Shown: positions 1-12,354 of the stretch, piece by piece
Layout: the number at the start of each line of letters is the position of its first letter
Numbering within the stretch: position 1 is the first letter of the stretch
DNA from: Reticulitermes lucifugus
Taxonomy: Eukaryota; Arthropoda; Insecta; Blattodea; Rhinotermitidae
Length of the DNA stretch: 64,000 bases
Assembly (NCBI GenBank): GCA_026260175.1
Contig: JAKCWW010001925.1
Span: 1-64,000, forward strand
Direction of reading: 5' to 3'
Position numbers and translations under genes: made by a program
Notes under the pieces: model-generated
The model's database searches: none
What the model saw: the letters and a program-made list of their open reading frames with translations, nothing else
Told to the model about the DNA's origin: nothing

Positions 1-149
1 TGGAGTCACAAGGGGCCTACTTTGAAGGGGATTACGTATTGTAACCACCCAGATACAGAACTTCTTTTTCCCGGCCCAAGGTCGGATACTTTTTGGACAG
101 ACCTCGTATTTTCGGAAGACGTTTTACGTCGGGCAAATAACTCCAGTTT

Positions 150-765
150 TTTTTCGAATCGATCACACTGATGACTCAGGAAAAAGAACTCCTGTTTTCG
201 CTGGGGGAGATAGTGAATATTTGCTCAGAAGCAGAAATTCCTTTTTTCTAGACGGCATATTTGAATGTTGTCCGAAAATATTCGCTCAGTTGTACAGCTT
301 ACACGTAGATCTCGGAAGGACATCGCTTGAACACTACATATTTCCGGTTGTGTTTGTACTTTTACCGGACAAAAAAGAAACGAAATATCATTACTTGTTA
401 ACTCTGCCGAAGAATTGGCGTGTGTTCTGGTCACCATTTTGAAGGAGCGGTCATCAGTGCAATAAGTAAAGTCTTTCCAAACTCTGTTATTAGTGACTGT
501 AATTTTCATTTTGACAGTGTCTGTGAAGACAGACACAAAATATTGGTCTTACGGTGGAATACAGAGAAAATGAACAGCCTAAAGTTTTTCTGCAGGTACA
601 GACTTTAAAAGAAGGAGCAGAGTTGATATCTTGGCAACTGAAACAAAGGAACCTGCAGAGCCCGGTCAAAAACGAAGAAAGACATGTAAAACCAGACGAA
701 ATAATTAAAGAAAACATGAAGGAATACGATAAATTAAATGATCTGTACAAATGTCTAAGAATGCT
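150..765 (+). pseudogene. MULE-type (FLYWCH-associated) transposase relic
   Basis: This is a decayed piece of a Mutator-like DDE transposase of the kind found beside FLYWCH zinc fingers in insects. The conserved start of the catalytic domain is readable at about 220-440 (motif SFFLDGIFECCPKIFAQLYS, then FPVVFVLLPDKK). The Asp in LDG matches the first catalytic acid of the family. A frame change then leads to a block at about 450-520 (AISAISKVFPNSVISDCNFH), which matches the usual continuation of the domain. A C-terminal piece follows at 554-765 (EYRENEQ, then ELISWQLKQRNLQ). The sequence between EYRENEQ and ELISW is much shorter than in intact relatives, so an internal deletion is likely. The N-terminal zinc finger is not visible and may lie left of the window. 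Function is lost. Family assignment is from remembered conserved motifs. Confidence 0.7.
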
Positions 766-803
766 AAGCTATATAAATAAATATATAATTATGGCGTAAT
801 TTC

Positions 804-1075
804 CCAGTGGCCGTGCGGTCTAAGGCATTAGTCTGCGGCCGCTAGCTTGCTGGGATTACGAGTTCGAATCCCGCCGGGGGGGCATGTTTGTCTGTCTGTT
901 GTGAGTGTTGTGTATTGTCTTGTAGAGGTCTCTGTTCCGGGCTGATCACTCGTCCAGAGGAGTCCTACCGAGTGTGGTGTGTTTGAGTGTGATCGTGAAG
1001 CCTCGATAATGAGGAGGCCCTGGCCCACTAGGGGCTGTTGTGCCATGGGGAAAATGTTATAAATAATTAACAGAA
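804..1075 (+). mobile_element. tRNA-derived SINE, family A, near full length
   Basis: The left end is tRNA-like: an A-box-like stretch near 806-825 (gtggccgtgcggtctaaggc) and a perfect B box, gttcgaatcc, at about 862-871. A G-rich unrelated body follows (tgttgtgagtgttgtgta; gctgatcactcgtccagagg; gagtcctaccgagtg) and the element ends in AT-rich sequence. Two further copies lie at 14.66 and 14.98 kb in the same orientation. SINEs of this type are transcribed by RNA polymerase III and moved by LINE machinery. This is the best preserved copy in the window. Confidence 0.85.
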
Positions 1076-3175
1076 AATGTGTTAATGTCATATTGTAACA
1101 GGTAAAAACGGATCAATTCTGCTGTCCGCCTGAACCACGCTAATTTACACTTTGTCCGCCTCGCCCACGATTTTAACTTGTAGGCCTGAACAACGTCCTC
1201 CTCGCCCACGACACGACATGTGAGTTGCTCACTCTACTTCGCACGCTCGTCCGAATGGTTGCGTCAATCAACTATGTGAATCTCACTGATTAATTTCCAC
1301 GCCGCATACCATCCTTTGTAGCCCAGGAGTGCCCACAATGACGCTTTCCCAATTCAACTCCATATCCTTTACTAAACATTCTAGCTCACAACTTCTTCCA
1401 TTTACCACCAGATTTCATTTCTTAAAATGAGCAACATTTCCCCTCCTCCCAGCGTTCTTTAACGGAGCAAAATAATTCTTCTTCATTTTTAAACCAAATG
1501 TTTTTCTGCCTACCAAGATTTGCCTCAGTGAAGTCAGGAAATGGATTGCAAAAGTCTAGCGGACAATTTTTTTCCATGATCAATAAATGTTTAAAAATGT
1601 TGTATCTCGTGAAGAAACACTTTTATAACCAGTCTGAGACCATTATGTACTGTTTCAATACCAATGCCAAGCTACTGAGAAATATGAGAAATAAACTTCC
1701 GTAGAAGTCTTTGAATACTCTGCGACATACATTCTACGGTTTCTTCATTTCTCACCGCTCGCTCATGTCTGGCAACACAAGATTATCCAACACAGACAGC
1801 ATTTCTTCAAATGGTCTACACAAATTCGTTACAATTACACAATTTCTTGTAGTAGTAACACGAATATTAAACTCTTGTTGGTAATTTCCTTACGAATCTC
1901 TCACATTTTAAAAGGTTTTCGAATAACATCCTTTTCTTTCTAGTGTAATAAGCCATGTCCACAAATAATACTGTGAAATAAGTCTCCCAATACTATGTTA
2001 CGCAAGCGTATCAGCATCAGGGCAAATGGTCCTAAAAGAGGAAGAAAAATTAAACAGTCCTTTCATGAAAACCCTGTACTTTGACCCTTACAAAGTAACT
2101 TAATATACCTCGAGTCCATAAACTAATATTCACAGTTGAGCTTGACAAGTAGGTTGACAGGGAAGGTACGTAATTAGTGGAATGTACTCCGGCGAGGTTG
2201 GGGCTTGTGACCCTGCGTCACCCGAGCTTGTGTGTCCAATTGACGATGGATACCTTAATTTACTCTGAATGTCCAACACGAGGAAGCTCAGATAACAGTG
2301 TCACAATGTTCTGACCTAATAGCATCCATTAATTTTCGCAGAAGTAATTTTAGTTTGCAGAAGTGAGGAGGAGGAATGACCCTATTTCTGCATACGACAT
2401 CTTCTAATGTATACATTTGTATACGACGACCGTTAGTTGACAGACATTTAGAAAGTTGTGTTTCTGTTTACGACGTTACGTAATGGGAATTCATGTTTAC
2501 GGGACATGAAACTTGTTTCTGAAGAAAAACAGAAATATATTGACTAAAACTGGCGAGTAGAGCTGCACTGGTGAGAGAATTCTTGTTAGTCACTGTTTTC
2601 AAGCAAGCGAACACTTATAATATCTGAAAGTGTGTGATACTTAGTAAGGGCTCTTAAAGTACAAAGAGTGGGAAAATCTGCTTTGATTTGTAGTTTGTGC
2701 TCGCATTGTCTTTCCTAACAACGTTCATTGTAATTCTGCGCCGATATTTTATATTGGTAATCATTTTATAAGAAAGAAAGGCTGTTGATGTTAATACTAG
2801 CCAGAGGCTGCATGGTATCATAAGGCATTTGTGACAAAAACTTTTAAAATTATTAGATTTTAGAGAAATAAATTAAAATATTTAAATTTCATGCAATGAG
2901 CGAGTTATATATGTTCGATATGTAGTTAGAAACTAAATTCTGACATAATTTTTGTAAAAATTTTCGATACAGAATTTAATCAAAATGCATCACGTTCTTT
3001 TGGAAATGAGAATGCAGACGAAGTAGAATACATAAATTTGTTTCAAGCACTATGTCAGAAGCGTATATTATGAATATTTCTATGTATATAGCGGCAAGTG
3101 ACCTGCAAAAAATGATTTATATGTGCTTTAAACGATAGAAAATAGAGCTCTAACATGCCGCATTTTGGGTAGATT
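1076..3175. other. No gene seen; AT-rich intergenic DNA
   Basis: The stretch holds short chance ORFs only; the longest, a 68-codon frame near 1.5-1.7 kb, has no recognisable motif. At about 1120-1221 a GTCCGCCT...CCACG phrase recurs three times in diverged form (near 1121, 1151 and 1194), which may be a remnant of a small tandem duplication. Nothing else is supported. Confidence 0.5.
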
Positions 3176-3322
3176 GTGGGAGTGTACCGAAGTTGGGGGA
3201 GCGCACTGATTTTGTCGGAGAGTGCTGGAGCTATGGAAGCGTACTGAGATGTTGGAGCTTGCTGAGGTTTGGAAGTGTACTGGGGTAGGTAGAGTACTGG
3301 AATTGTGGGAGAGTATAAGGTG
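3176..3322. repeat. Degenerate 18-19 bp minisatellite, eight units
   Basis: Eight consecutive units of 19, 19, 19, 18, 18, 18, 18 and 18 bases fill exactly 147 bp. The consensus is close to gtggagagtactgaggt. Units differ at several positions each, so the array is old. On the minus strand the repeats fall in one open frame of 96 codons (3055-3345), where the 18-base units give six-residue repeats such as YSPTIP, VLYLPQ, YTSKPQ and QAPTSQ. There is no other support for a protein. Confidence 0.75.
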
Positions 3323-5120
3323 GTATAGCTATCTGAAGTGTTCATTTACAATGGCGGATTGTTAGGAAACCCTAAAAGAAATTGAAGACAAGGCGCGTGA
3401 CTGTGGCAATTCGTTTTCTCGTAGAAACTCAAATAATTTACATGAGATAGGGGAAAGGTATATTAATCTTATAAGTTTCAATGACGTTTAAGAGTACTAA
3501 ACAATTTAACCTAAGTAAAAAGTAACAGAACACAAACAGTTCTACTTGACCAATAAGAAAATCTCCATTTCTTCAGGATGAGGCAATCGCTTGAAGCTTA
3601 TGTTTCACATGCTACTAAATTTTCGTCTTTAATTACATAAATTATGTATCGCTACTATGTTTCCATTTTATTCAAATTCGTATAGTACATGTTACTTATT
3701 CTGCAAAAGTCCTTGAAAAGTAAGTATTTTAGTAATTTTGTAAAATTTTTACTCTTCCGTGTGTCCTCACTTAACTATCACAATAAATAATAAAGAATTA
3801 ATAATAAGGCCAAATGAGGACACTTCATGACACGCTACATCACAGCATATCCATTGACGTAATGACACAGATTTCCTGAACAAACACACAAGCAGTGACT
3901 CATTTGTTCACGTCTGCACTCATACAGTCAAAACCCACCCTTTTGGCGCCAGCGGTATAGAGAACAATACATCCATTTTAGTATAGATTTCTATGACCCT
4001 AGTAGAGTCACAATATGCACCGTATAATGTCGCTTTGTAAAAAACGCTCTTTATTATTTGCGTTGTTAAAACCGATATTATATTTTGCACAAAGTTTTCA
4101 ATGCCTCAAAGTAATTTTTGTAAGCAAACCGACCGTGTAAGTTAAATTATGTACTTATTCCATTCTAAAGGCTTAACAACAGGGAAGACATAAGCTAACT
4201 ATTTAATTTCGGCCTAAATGCTTATCTGCATCTGTAATTTGTAAAGAAATGCTTAAAAATATTCTTGAAACTTATTTCTTTCCTTATATTATTTATGGAA
4301 CCACACGTGTATTCCCACTTTCTCTGACACGCACAGCGATATGTCTAAGATATACTGGAGTAGGAACACATCTTCACTTATTACAATCAAATTTACAGGA
4401 AATATTTCTTTGCTATGCTTTATACTTTTATGTAAATTTTATCCTCCAGATTATTTAATTAATCTGTAGCCTGTGTTTTAGTACAGCATTTTCTATTTTT
4501 CAGCTTAGGAATCAATACTCCTCCAGCTGCTCCTTAGAATTCACACCTAGAAGCAACAATCTCTTCCTCAGCCAGAGTAAAAAAATCTCATAGCTGGCAA
4601 TAACTGGCAATGATATTGTCAGACTGCCCATTTTCTGCCGTGCTGTCTTATCCCTTACCACCGTGAGACAGCTTTGAACCAAGCCACAGAATAATTAGCG
4701 GGTTAGCCTAGGCTGAAATAAGGCTGGTTGTTGAAAGTGTTTTTTAAGATGGAAGTGCAGGTAATGAAGAATGAGTACAGATTACCATTGTGTGTCATTA
4801 ATATATGCACCGTGTATGTGAAAGATAAGGGCCCCTCCCGTGAGAATTATTTTCGTTAGGGAATATTTTACTTTTGTAATTTTGATGGATCACCTCCCTT
4901 GTTGGCTTAATAGGCCAGCCAGTTCTGCTTCGTATTGACAGTTCTCGTTAATATTTATGATACACACAACAACACACACTTTATTTTTGATGCTTTTACT
5001 TATGTTACTGTGTGTGATAAAGGGCTTCAATATAATGAAAAAGAAATTCTCTTTGCTACGTTTCTAATATTTAACACAGGAGGGTGCTGTCTAGTGTTCA
5101 CAGAATAAAAGTTAAAGTAT
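3323..5120. other. No gene seen; AT-rich intergenic DNA
   Basis: Only short chance frames are present, for example 69 codons at 4249-4458, with no recognised motif. I see no repeat family that recurs elsewhere in the window. Confidence 0.5.
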
Positions 5121-5124
5121 ACAA

Positions 5125-5300
5125 AATTGTATTTGGCGTGTTGTTTTATATGGGTGTGAAACTTGGTATTTCACGCCAAGAGTAGAAAACAGATGCAAAG
5201 TGTTTGAGAATACATTTTCTGATAAGAATATTTGGACCTAAGAAAGAGTTCGTACCCGGATTCTGGAAAAGGGAAGGAATACCGTACATTCTTCTAGTAT
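5125..5300 (+). pseudogene. LINE reverse-transcriptase tail relic
   Basis: Translated across frames, the stretch resembles the region just after the RT core of an insect LINE: YGCETWYFTPRVENRCKVFE compared with the YGCETW...LRVFENRVLRKIFG phrase I know from this family, followed by IFGPKKEFVPGFWKRE. The rest of the tail, including the GRPRRRW motif seen in other copies, is not found downstream. The fragment is short, shifted in frame and non-functional. The clade cannot be fixed from so little. Confidence 0.55.
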
Positions 5301-5319
5301 GTAATTCTCGCTTAAGATA

Positions 5320-5392
5320 TGAGTTTTTCACAGCGGTGAATATTACGGGCTTCTGACGTTTGGCGCCTTGTAATCAGGTAGATAGGTAACAC
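5320..5392 (+). repeat. Unclassified interspersed repeat, copy 1
   Basis: The phrase ttttcacagcggtgaa followed by a gggcttct stretch recurs in diverged form at about 24880-24955 in the same orientation. The family is not identified. It may be the edge of a non-autonomous DNA transposon, but no terminal repeats are visible. Confidence 0.45.
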
Positions 5393-6590
5393 CAGTTTTG
5401 AAAGAAAGAGCTGGAATTGTCTCACAGCGGATGTTCTATGGCATCACATGCCAGAAAACCGTGCACATAACGGGCACTTCCTGTTGATGTGGTAGTTTAT
5501 GAGAGGTATTCGAAAGAAAAAGTAAATGGCGAGGTGGAGAAATCTTAGAGGTATGGTAATTTTGGTTAAAGAGGAATTATCAGGCTGACTATAAAGGTTC
5601 CAGTCGGTAAGAAAAAAACACGAAGGGCATGAGTGAAGGGGAAGATCAGTTCGCAGTATTAGCACGGATAGTTTTGGATGAAATTGTGCCCCAGTGTGGA
5701 CAGTAGTCGAACTTCAGTATTATGAGGCAGTTAGAAGAAGTAGAGTAACAGTTATGTGAATGCTTTTATAAGCATTTAAGGTAGCTAAATGTATTGGAAA
5801 AGGAAGAAGCTATTATTATTTTATTTAATATAGATAAATTAAAAAATTCAGGACACATTTAATTTTATGTGTAAATGAAGGGAAACAGGTTTGAATTTTC
5901 AGATTTAAGCAGGTAATAGGGAAGAGTAAAATAATTTATTAAGTTTTAGAATAATACAGATGAATTAGTAAATGAACCAGACGCATATAAAATTTTATTG
6001 ACCTGATTAATGGAAAAGGACAGAAATCACAAAGAAAATGTTTGAAAATTACACAACAGTTAAGGAAGTGATTATGTTGTTATTCTTGAAATAATACTTG
6101 GAATATAAGGTTTGGAGGAAGTTTGAAGAAGGGGAGGAAACCATGTCCCATAAACGTAGTGTGTTAAATTTCAATGCACATGATAGAAAAAGTTTCTAAA
6201 GTTCATTAGTCAAGAAAACGAAATATATTATTGAAATATTTAATTAAAATGGGACTCTCTACTATAGCTTAAAGATGCGCGATCAATTTATCTTGAACAG
6301 AAATGGTGACCGTTACCATTTGTCTGGCTCTCTTCTTCTAACTTCTTACAACTTGTAATTAAGTAGCTTTATAAATCAAAGCAAACAGCAGGGCAGCAGT
6401 GAAGTCGAGTTTCATGATAAAAGTTCTACACTCCTAAGAATAAGAATGGAGACGAGCGAAAGAGAACCTACGGCGGTGTGGAGTGAGATGTCACATAGGA
6501 ATATATCAAGGTACTATTCTTACGAAGTAAAAGAGATATGTATTTCGGATATGGGCAACATTATTTTATCGGATTGAATGTTTAAAAGAC
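5393..6590. other. No gene seen; AT-rich intergenic DNA
   Basis: No recognisable coding sequence. A 73-codon minus-strand frame at 5444-5665 shows no known motif. Confidence 0.45.
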
Positions 6591-6870
6591 TGAAATGTGT
6601 TTTAGTAAGACGCGAAGAATTCGAAGCCATCATTTGGTTTCACATTGCTATCGTTTTACCCAGGAAAATATTTGTGATATAAAGTCACGTGTTCTTTATG
6701 AGGCACATTGCACAGGAAGAAAGAGTATAACACAGGAAAAATCTGCAGCTGTGATGGCTTCTATTCCGTCTTTTATTATTATATATGTCTGCCAGGAAAG
6801 CCCTTTTCATGTAGGATTTGGAAGATTAACAAGAAGTCCTTAGCTGACAAGGAATGCGACACAGGTGAGA
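6590..6870 (+). pseudogene. Possible decayed C2H2 zinc-finger array
   Basis: At about 6594-6645 the translation CFSKTRRIRSHHLVSH fits the second half of a C2H2 finger (F-x5-hydrophobic-x2-H-x4-H). After a short gap come ENICDI and LYEAH, then in another frame NTGKICSCDGF and GKPFSC, which look like eroded TGEKPF-type linkers and knuckles. Cysteine pairs are mostly missing and the frame changes. If real, this is a dead fragment of a zinc-finger gene, either a processed copy or a lost host gene. Chance resemblance is quite possible. Confidence 0.3.
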
Positions 6871-7320
6871 GCTGCTTACGTCGCGGTGGTAACTCACCGC
6901 ACGCCAGGTCGTGCATGCTGCCTTCACCGGTGTTCATTCTGGATTGTATTTTTACCGCATGTATGGCGATAAACCTGCTGAGGCGCAGTTCCTTGCGCGA
7001 TAAATAGCGAAATCACAGCCACAAGTCTTGTATGTCGTTATACTGAAAGGAAGGAGTAAAGACAGGCCTCAAGCAATCCATGTGTTTAATTGAGCAGAGC
7101 AACACACCTATAAACTTACAGGGTGTGTGGTTCAGCTGCATGTCTTCTTGACGTCGCTAATAGATTAGCTGAGGGAAGAGACAGAGAAGGTTTTATGTAG
7201 CAATGCTGTCAGTTGATAATAATATATAGGGTTAGTGGTAGACGAAAGAAAGAGGAGCGTAGAATGCTGATGGAATTATACTGGCAGAATGAACTAAAGC
7301 ACCTGTTCCAGTGCAAATTT
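6871..7320. other. No gene seen; locally GC-richer patch
   Basis: The bases around 6860-7010 are clearly richer in GC than the flanks, but neither strand gives a recognisable protein or RNA. Confidence 0.4.
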
Positions 7321-7324
7321 GCCC

Positions 7325-7400
7325 ATAAAAAATCGAACATGGACTGGTTCAGTATCGAACCCGATCCTCCGCAGTGATAGTTGGCGACTGACAGCCTGAG
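7325..7400 (-). mobile_element. tRNA-like (SINE head) remnant
   Basis: On the minus strand a B-box-like gggttcgatac follows, at tRNA-like spacing, an A-box-like ctcaggctgtcagtcgcc. No body or tail is convincing, so this may be a SINE head or chance. Confidence 0.3.
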
Positions 7401-7639
7401 CAGTGACACGGTTTTCCATATACAGGTGAATGATCTGCTTCAAACCCCGGCCGCTTTACCGCAGGTGGATTGCAGCCGGTGCACGTTGGACAGAGACGGT
7501 CTGCTGACAATCGAGCATGAGGAGAGTTCTGTGTGCCTTTTTCGGAGCGGGGCCAGTAGCAGTGTTTACGGCAAACTTTATGACATTACTCTATCCAGAG
7601 AGCGGCAAAGAGGATCTTATAAATGTTAATCCGCTTATT

Positions 7640-8540
7640 GCTTTATTGAAGAGGCCCAATTTCAGAGAATTCCTTACTTTTTTTTCTTCAACGAGTAGAT
7701 AGATTTAAGTAAATTCCGAGTCGATTTAAACTGTAAGCCTATTAGACTGTATTTAACGGATATTACAATATTTTACATGCTATCTAAATTCCAAATATTA
7801 TGTTTTAATAGGAAAGAAGACTCTTTTAGTTGGTCAAGAAATTTTATTACCATGTTCGCTACAGCCAGCTAGTACGCCATATCATAAGCCACATGAATCC
7901 TCGAAGAATTCCTATCACCATTGGGTTATAGGAATTCGAATTCCTCTATCCAATGGGACGTAGGAATGCGTGTAGACTTCTACTTTAATACTATCCTTAT
8001 ATCTAAGTTTATACCTCTCATAAGCCTTCAGCTTTTTCCTAATAACATGCATGTATTTCTCATTTCTCCAATGCAAGCCACTTACCATTACTACCTCGTT
8101 CTACTTTATTTCATTGCCCCAACAAAGTTTATTATGCAAAAAAAGATGAAAAATCTCCAGAGTTTAAATTTCCAAGAGTATAATTAAACATCTTCCCGAA
8201 AATGTTATTGAACACAAAATTTTCAAGACTCAAAATCAGTATACTCCTCTTTGCATACTTTTAAATATTGGAACATGTCGTGAAGTGTATTTTCACACCC
8301 ATCAGGGTAATGCAATAGCCACAAATGCATCCATATTGAAATATTTTAATAATACGAATTATATACATTTTCTCACGACATCTTCATTACAGATTGTAGA
8401 AAGTAATCCTTCCCGCTGAGCGCCGTAAAGGATTTTCTTCGATAGCTCGACCATATGCTGTCTATATGAGGGACCAGAGAGTATTAGAACCTCTCGATTC
8501 ATGTGAATTTTGAAAGAGAGTGGGAGTGATGAAACTGCAA
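7640..8540. other. No gene seen; AT-rich intergenic DNA
   Basis: Short chance ORFs only (for example 88 codons at 7921-8187, without a known motif). Confidence 0.45.
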
Positions 8541-8569
8541 ACAAACATACATGTCCAGCGCGAGAATCG

Positions 8570-8740
8570 AATCCACGACACTAGTGTGCACATGAGAGGA
8601 CCTGAGATAGGGTAGTCATTGTAGTGACTAGGCTACAGCTTGGGTTAAAATCCTGCCAGGGCCAATAAATGTTACTCTTTTCTGAGAGGTCCAGGAAGGC
8701 TCTAGGGCCCGCCTTCTTCATATTCAATGATATTGGACAG
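8570..8740 (+). mobile_element. SINE family B relic, strongly diverged
   Basis: The block agrees in order with the better family-B copies. There is a tRNA-like head around 8610-8660 ending in ggttaaaatcctgccagg, then a phrase close to 'gtccaga..ggccctg..gcccacc' (here gtccaggaaggctctagggc). The distal half with the 'ccgaggttaagaatga' phrase is absent. Confidence 0.45.
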
Positions 8741-8749
8741 GGACAATTT

Positions 8750-11700
8750 TATCTTTAACTTTTACTCCTGAATTTAATGTATGGCAATATTTAAGAATTG
8801 ATTTCATACTTCACAGAAAGCACTAGGCCTTTAATAGAAAGACCAACCACTTATTATTGTTTAAGATAATCGAAGTTGTTTACACTTTGATTCATAAGAA
8901 ACACATAAATGTATTTTGTATGCAAAATTAGTGAGATTTTAGGAAATAGAAATTGGGCATTTAACCCTCAAGCAAGAGATAAGAAATGAGTATACAGTTT
9001 TTATATATCAGCATCAAGTTAAGAAAAAAAAATGAAAGACTTAGGAAGGAAACTTTTAAGAGATATTTTAAGGAAATAGTAGATGATGGTGACAGGATTT
9101 ATATGGCTCAGAACAGTGTTTAGTGACGGCTGTAGAGTACACGTTAACGAATTTTCGATGTACATAAGAGCAGAAAATTTATTGATTAGTTTAATAAATA
9201 TTAGCTTCCCAAGAACACGCGTAATCTACGGAGTGAAATAGGGCCAGTAGGCCTATAGAGCACCGAGAGTCGAGTGCGAATTTCGAGTACTGAATGTGGG
9301 CTATTAACCATGTACGATTATATTATTGCACCTTAGCATGTTATCTTACACTTCACGGATTTCTCTTTGTTTACAATTTAATGGAAAGTGTAACACGAAA
9401 TAAAATTAATCACATGGTGATTACTTTATGTGAATAATCACGACTTCTTTTGTAAGTAATTTCATTTTACCACATATGCTTTCAGAAATTTAAATCAGTT
9501 TTTATTTCGAAAATACTGCAAAGATCAAGTGAAGTATTCGCGCAAAAACGTGAAGATCGAAGTTAAACTTAGCCAGTTTCATAAAACAGTCTAACATAAA
9601 GTCTAAATTCGCCACGAAATTAGACATCGGTAATACAGCCATTTTTAACAGTTTTCCATAGATTACTGTATAATGGAGGCTAACACCCATTTTTTTGGCG
9701 AATTTGCCACAAAATAAAATAAGTCACAAAACAGGGTAGGTGTACGGCACTAGTGGTCAGGGTTATCACAAGTAGAACCAGATTCTCACTCAATAGACCA
9801 AATGGAGGAATTTCAAAATTCGTATTTACTGTTGTAAGTTCCAATGGAAACACTTTTAGACTTTAACGATTTTCTCCAAGACCTCCTTTTCTTACAAATT
9901 TCAATTTAATTCTTTACCTACTACAAATTTCTTCCATACATGCCATTAAATATTCAACAGATTAATGAAATAGAACTGTGAAGTTTCTCACTTTCGGTAA
10001 CATTTTTAACCATATGTCAGCTTAAGAAATTTAAACACAGGATTAAAATTTAGATTAGTAACCCATTACATTCAAAAGAGTTTACATTACACTTATGTTA
10101 GTGGTCCCATATGATTTTCATACCCTTGCATTATGGTAGCTACGTTTCTGACATTAGGTTTTCAAGGATTAGGAAACTCTGTTTCAAACAGCTCCTGATC
10201 ACTCACATAATCGAAGTATTGCTCACCTATCTTCGAAACCAAAGTACATAACTGCTTCTTCAGGCTTCCCTTCAATCCTTATGCTTTGCCCAATATATCA
10301 AACTCGGAATATGTCTAACATCAAATTTAATATCATTCTACTATACATGTTGACGTCTTATAAATGTTCTCTTTCCATTGAGTTTTTCCGATAAAATTTG
10401 TATGGATTCTTTATTTTTCCTCATGAATGCTATACGTCCTGCCACTTTATCTTTTTTATTTACAGCTTTACAGCTTGAAAATATTCTAAAATATTCTTAC
10501 ATAATTTAATAACTTAGTTCTCACGTCACAGAAAATTTATTGCTTCGCCATTATGAAGAAAAACCCCTAAAGATGCTAGGAATGTAATCTCTGTTTATCC
10601 CGAAATAGCAAAATTTTATTTATGTTCAAGTAGTTGGTGCATATAGTAACCACAATAAAACATACTGTACTATAAACAGTAACACAATTATGTAAAGGAT
10701 ACTAATTACAGAGTTCTTCACTATGTAACTTCCTCCAGAATAAAAATTAGGTATAATTATTGTAACATATGTCATAGTCTCTATATAATTTCTGGAGCTG
10801 AGAAGGCTTCGTAAAAGAGTAGAGCGATCTGAGTGTAGGTCAGTATTGTTATTCGGCGTAACAACCGTCATACCTCGAAGGCAAACGGCGCACTGTCGGA
10901 TTCTGTCGCCGTACATGAAAGAGATTTGTGACCTCCAGTCTTGCAGAGGTGTTCGACAGTGCAGTGGCCCGCAGACGTCGCAAGTTATGACTACAACAGA
11001 GATGGAAGTTCATATGTAGTCTGACGGAACTGAACTATAGTAGTTATAGTCCTGTAGAAAATGTATGGTGAAATTCAAGAGCGTTTGTACAGAACGAACT
11101 GCTTGTAGGTTCACGGTACACTGTCAAGCCGGGCAAAATATGAAAGTTACCCATGTAACTACGTAACATATCATAAATATGTGTAGACGACATTAATATG
11201 CTAAACCTTTGTGAAATTTAATTCTTAGGCCAAGATTTGTTAAAAATAATAAGACTCCAAACTTCTGGGTTATGAGAGAGTATAGTATTTTATACCGCAT
11301 AGAAAAAATTGTCTACATTTTGCCGACACATTGTCAAAAATCTATCTGTATACACGTTGATCTAACTCATAAAACATGATCTTAATTTTCACTTCCACAA
11401 AAACATCAGATGTTATTTAAGAATATTACCAAGTACTGTATGCTTCTTAGTTAAGTTTGTGTACATATTTACATAGCAACATGATGATGGCAACTTTTGT
11501 GAAGTTTAGGGTTCGGGTTTCTACTTCACAGTGTTTAATTTCCACAAGTGTTACCCAAGAAACAATGCAGACTTTAAAGGCAGCGTCATTGCCATTACGA
11601 TTCAGCCGCAAGTGTCGTGTGGCGTCAAATAAAATAAAACATTATTGCCGTGGAATCGGAATGAAGCAGAAAAATGGACTTTGTCTGACTATGTCTCTGA

Positions 11701-12120
11701 TTCCGAGACCACAGAGTGAAAACTACTCCAAAATTACCCCTTTAAAGTAGACATATTTTAGAGACAACTTGGTAAATTAACTTTAAGGTGGTAATAACAT
11801 AACAAATAAACACAAATATTAATTAGGTATATTACACTGGTATGTATTGTTGTTTCAATCAGCAAGTTATTGAATAAGAGTTACACGCCTAAACATATCT
11901 TAATAAGCATTAATGAAGGCACTTTAACAATTTGCTTTACTAATTTGAACAATAGTGATACTCGGCTGTGAAGTGTGGTTGCAGGACGATATTGTACACG
12001 TAGTTTGGTGTAGTTTAATTACGCAGCCAGTACATCGGATTATGTTGAGTCGAATTTTTGAATTACGGAGGGTAATAAATTAGAAAGTATTGGAAATATA
12101 TGATCACAGAATAATTTAAG
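8750..12120. other. No gene seen; long AT-rich stretch
   Basis: More than 3 kb without a recognised gene or a repeat shared with the rest of the window. Open frames of 62, 96 and 97 codons (near 9.5, 10.7 and 11.5 kb) show no family motif. The DNA at 10.85-11.05 kb is somewhat GC-richer but unrecognised. Confidence 0.45.
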
Positions 12121-12354
12121 GTACTCTCACGGCACTTACCTGGATAGACTGCGAAAAACCACAAAAATCTCAGCCAGAATAGTCGATATCATGACCGGTT
12201 ACCTGCTGAAAACAGGTCAGAATATCACCACTCTAGCCAAATTCTTCTGTGTTATAGGAAAACATACCGCTGAGAAAGAAACAATCTAGACAGAGGGCTG
12301 AAAATGATATAGATATGTAAGTCTACAGGATGAAGAAGAAGTCCTGACAAACAG

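Noticed and set aside
804-880. A genuine tRNA gene at the SINE-A head
   Set aside because: A and B boxes are present but the cloverleaf stems do not pair well, and the same head with the same non-tRNA body occurs at 14.66 and 14.98 kb.
12120-12310. Extra repeat-derived ORF just before the SINE at 12.36 kb
   Set aside because: The phrase gcgaaaaaccacaaaaatctc looks like a common insect repeat, but it is too short and no second copy is in the window.
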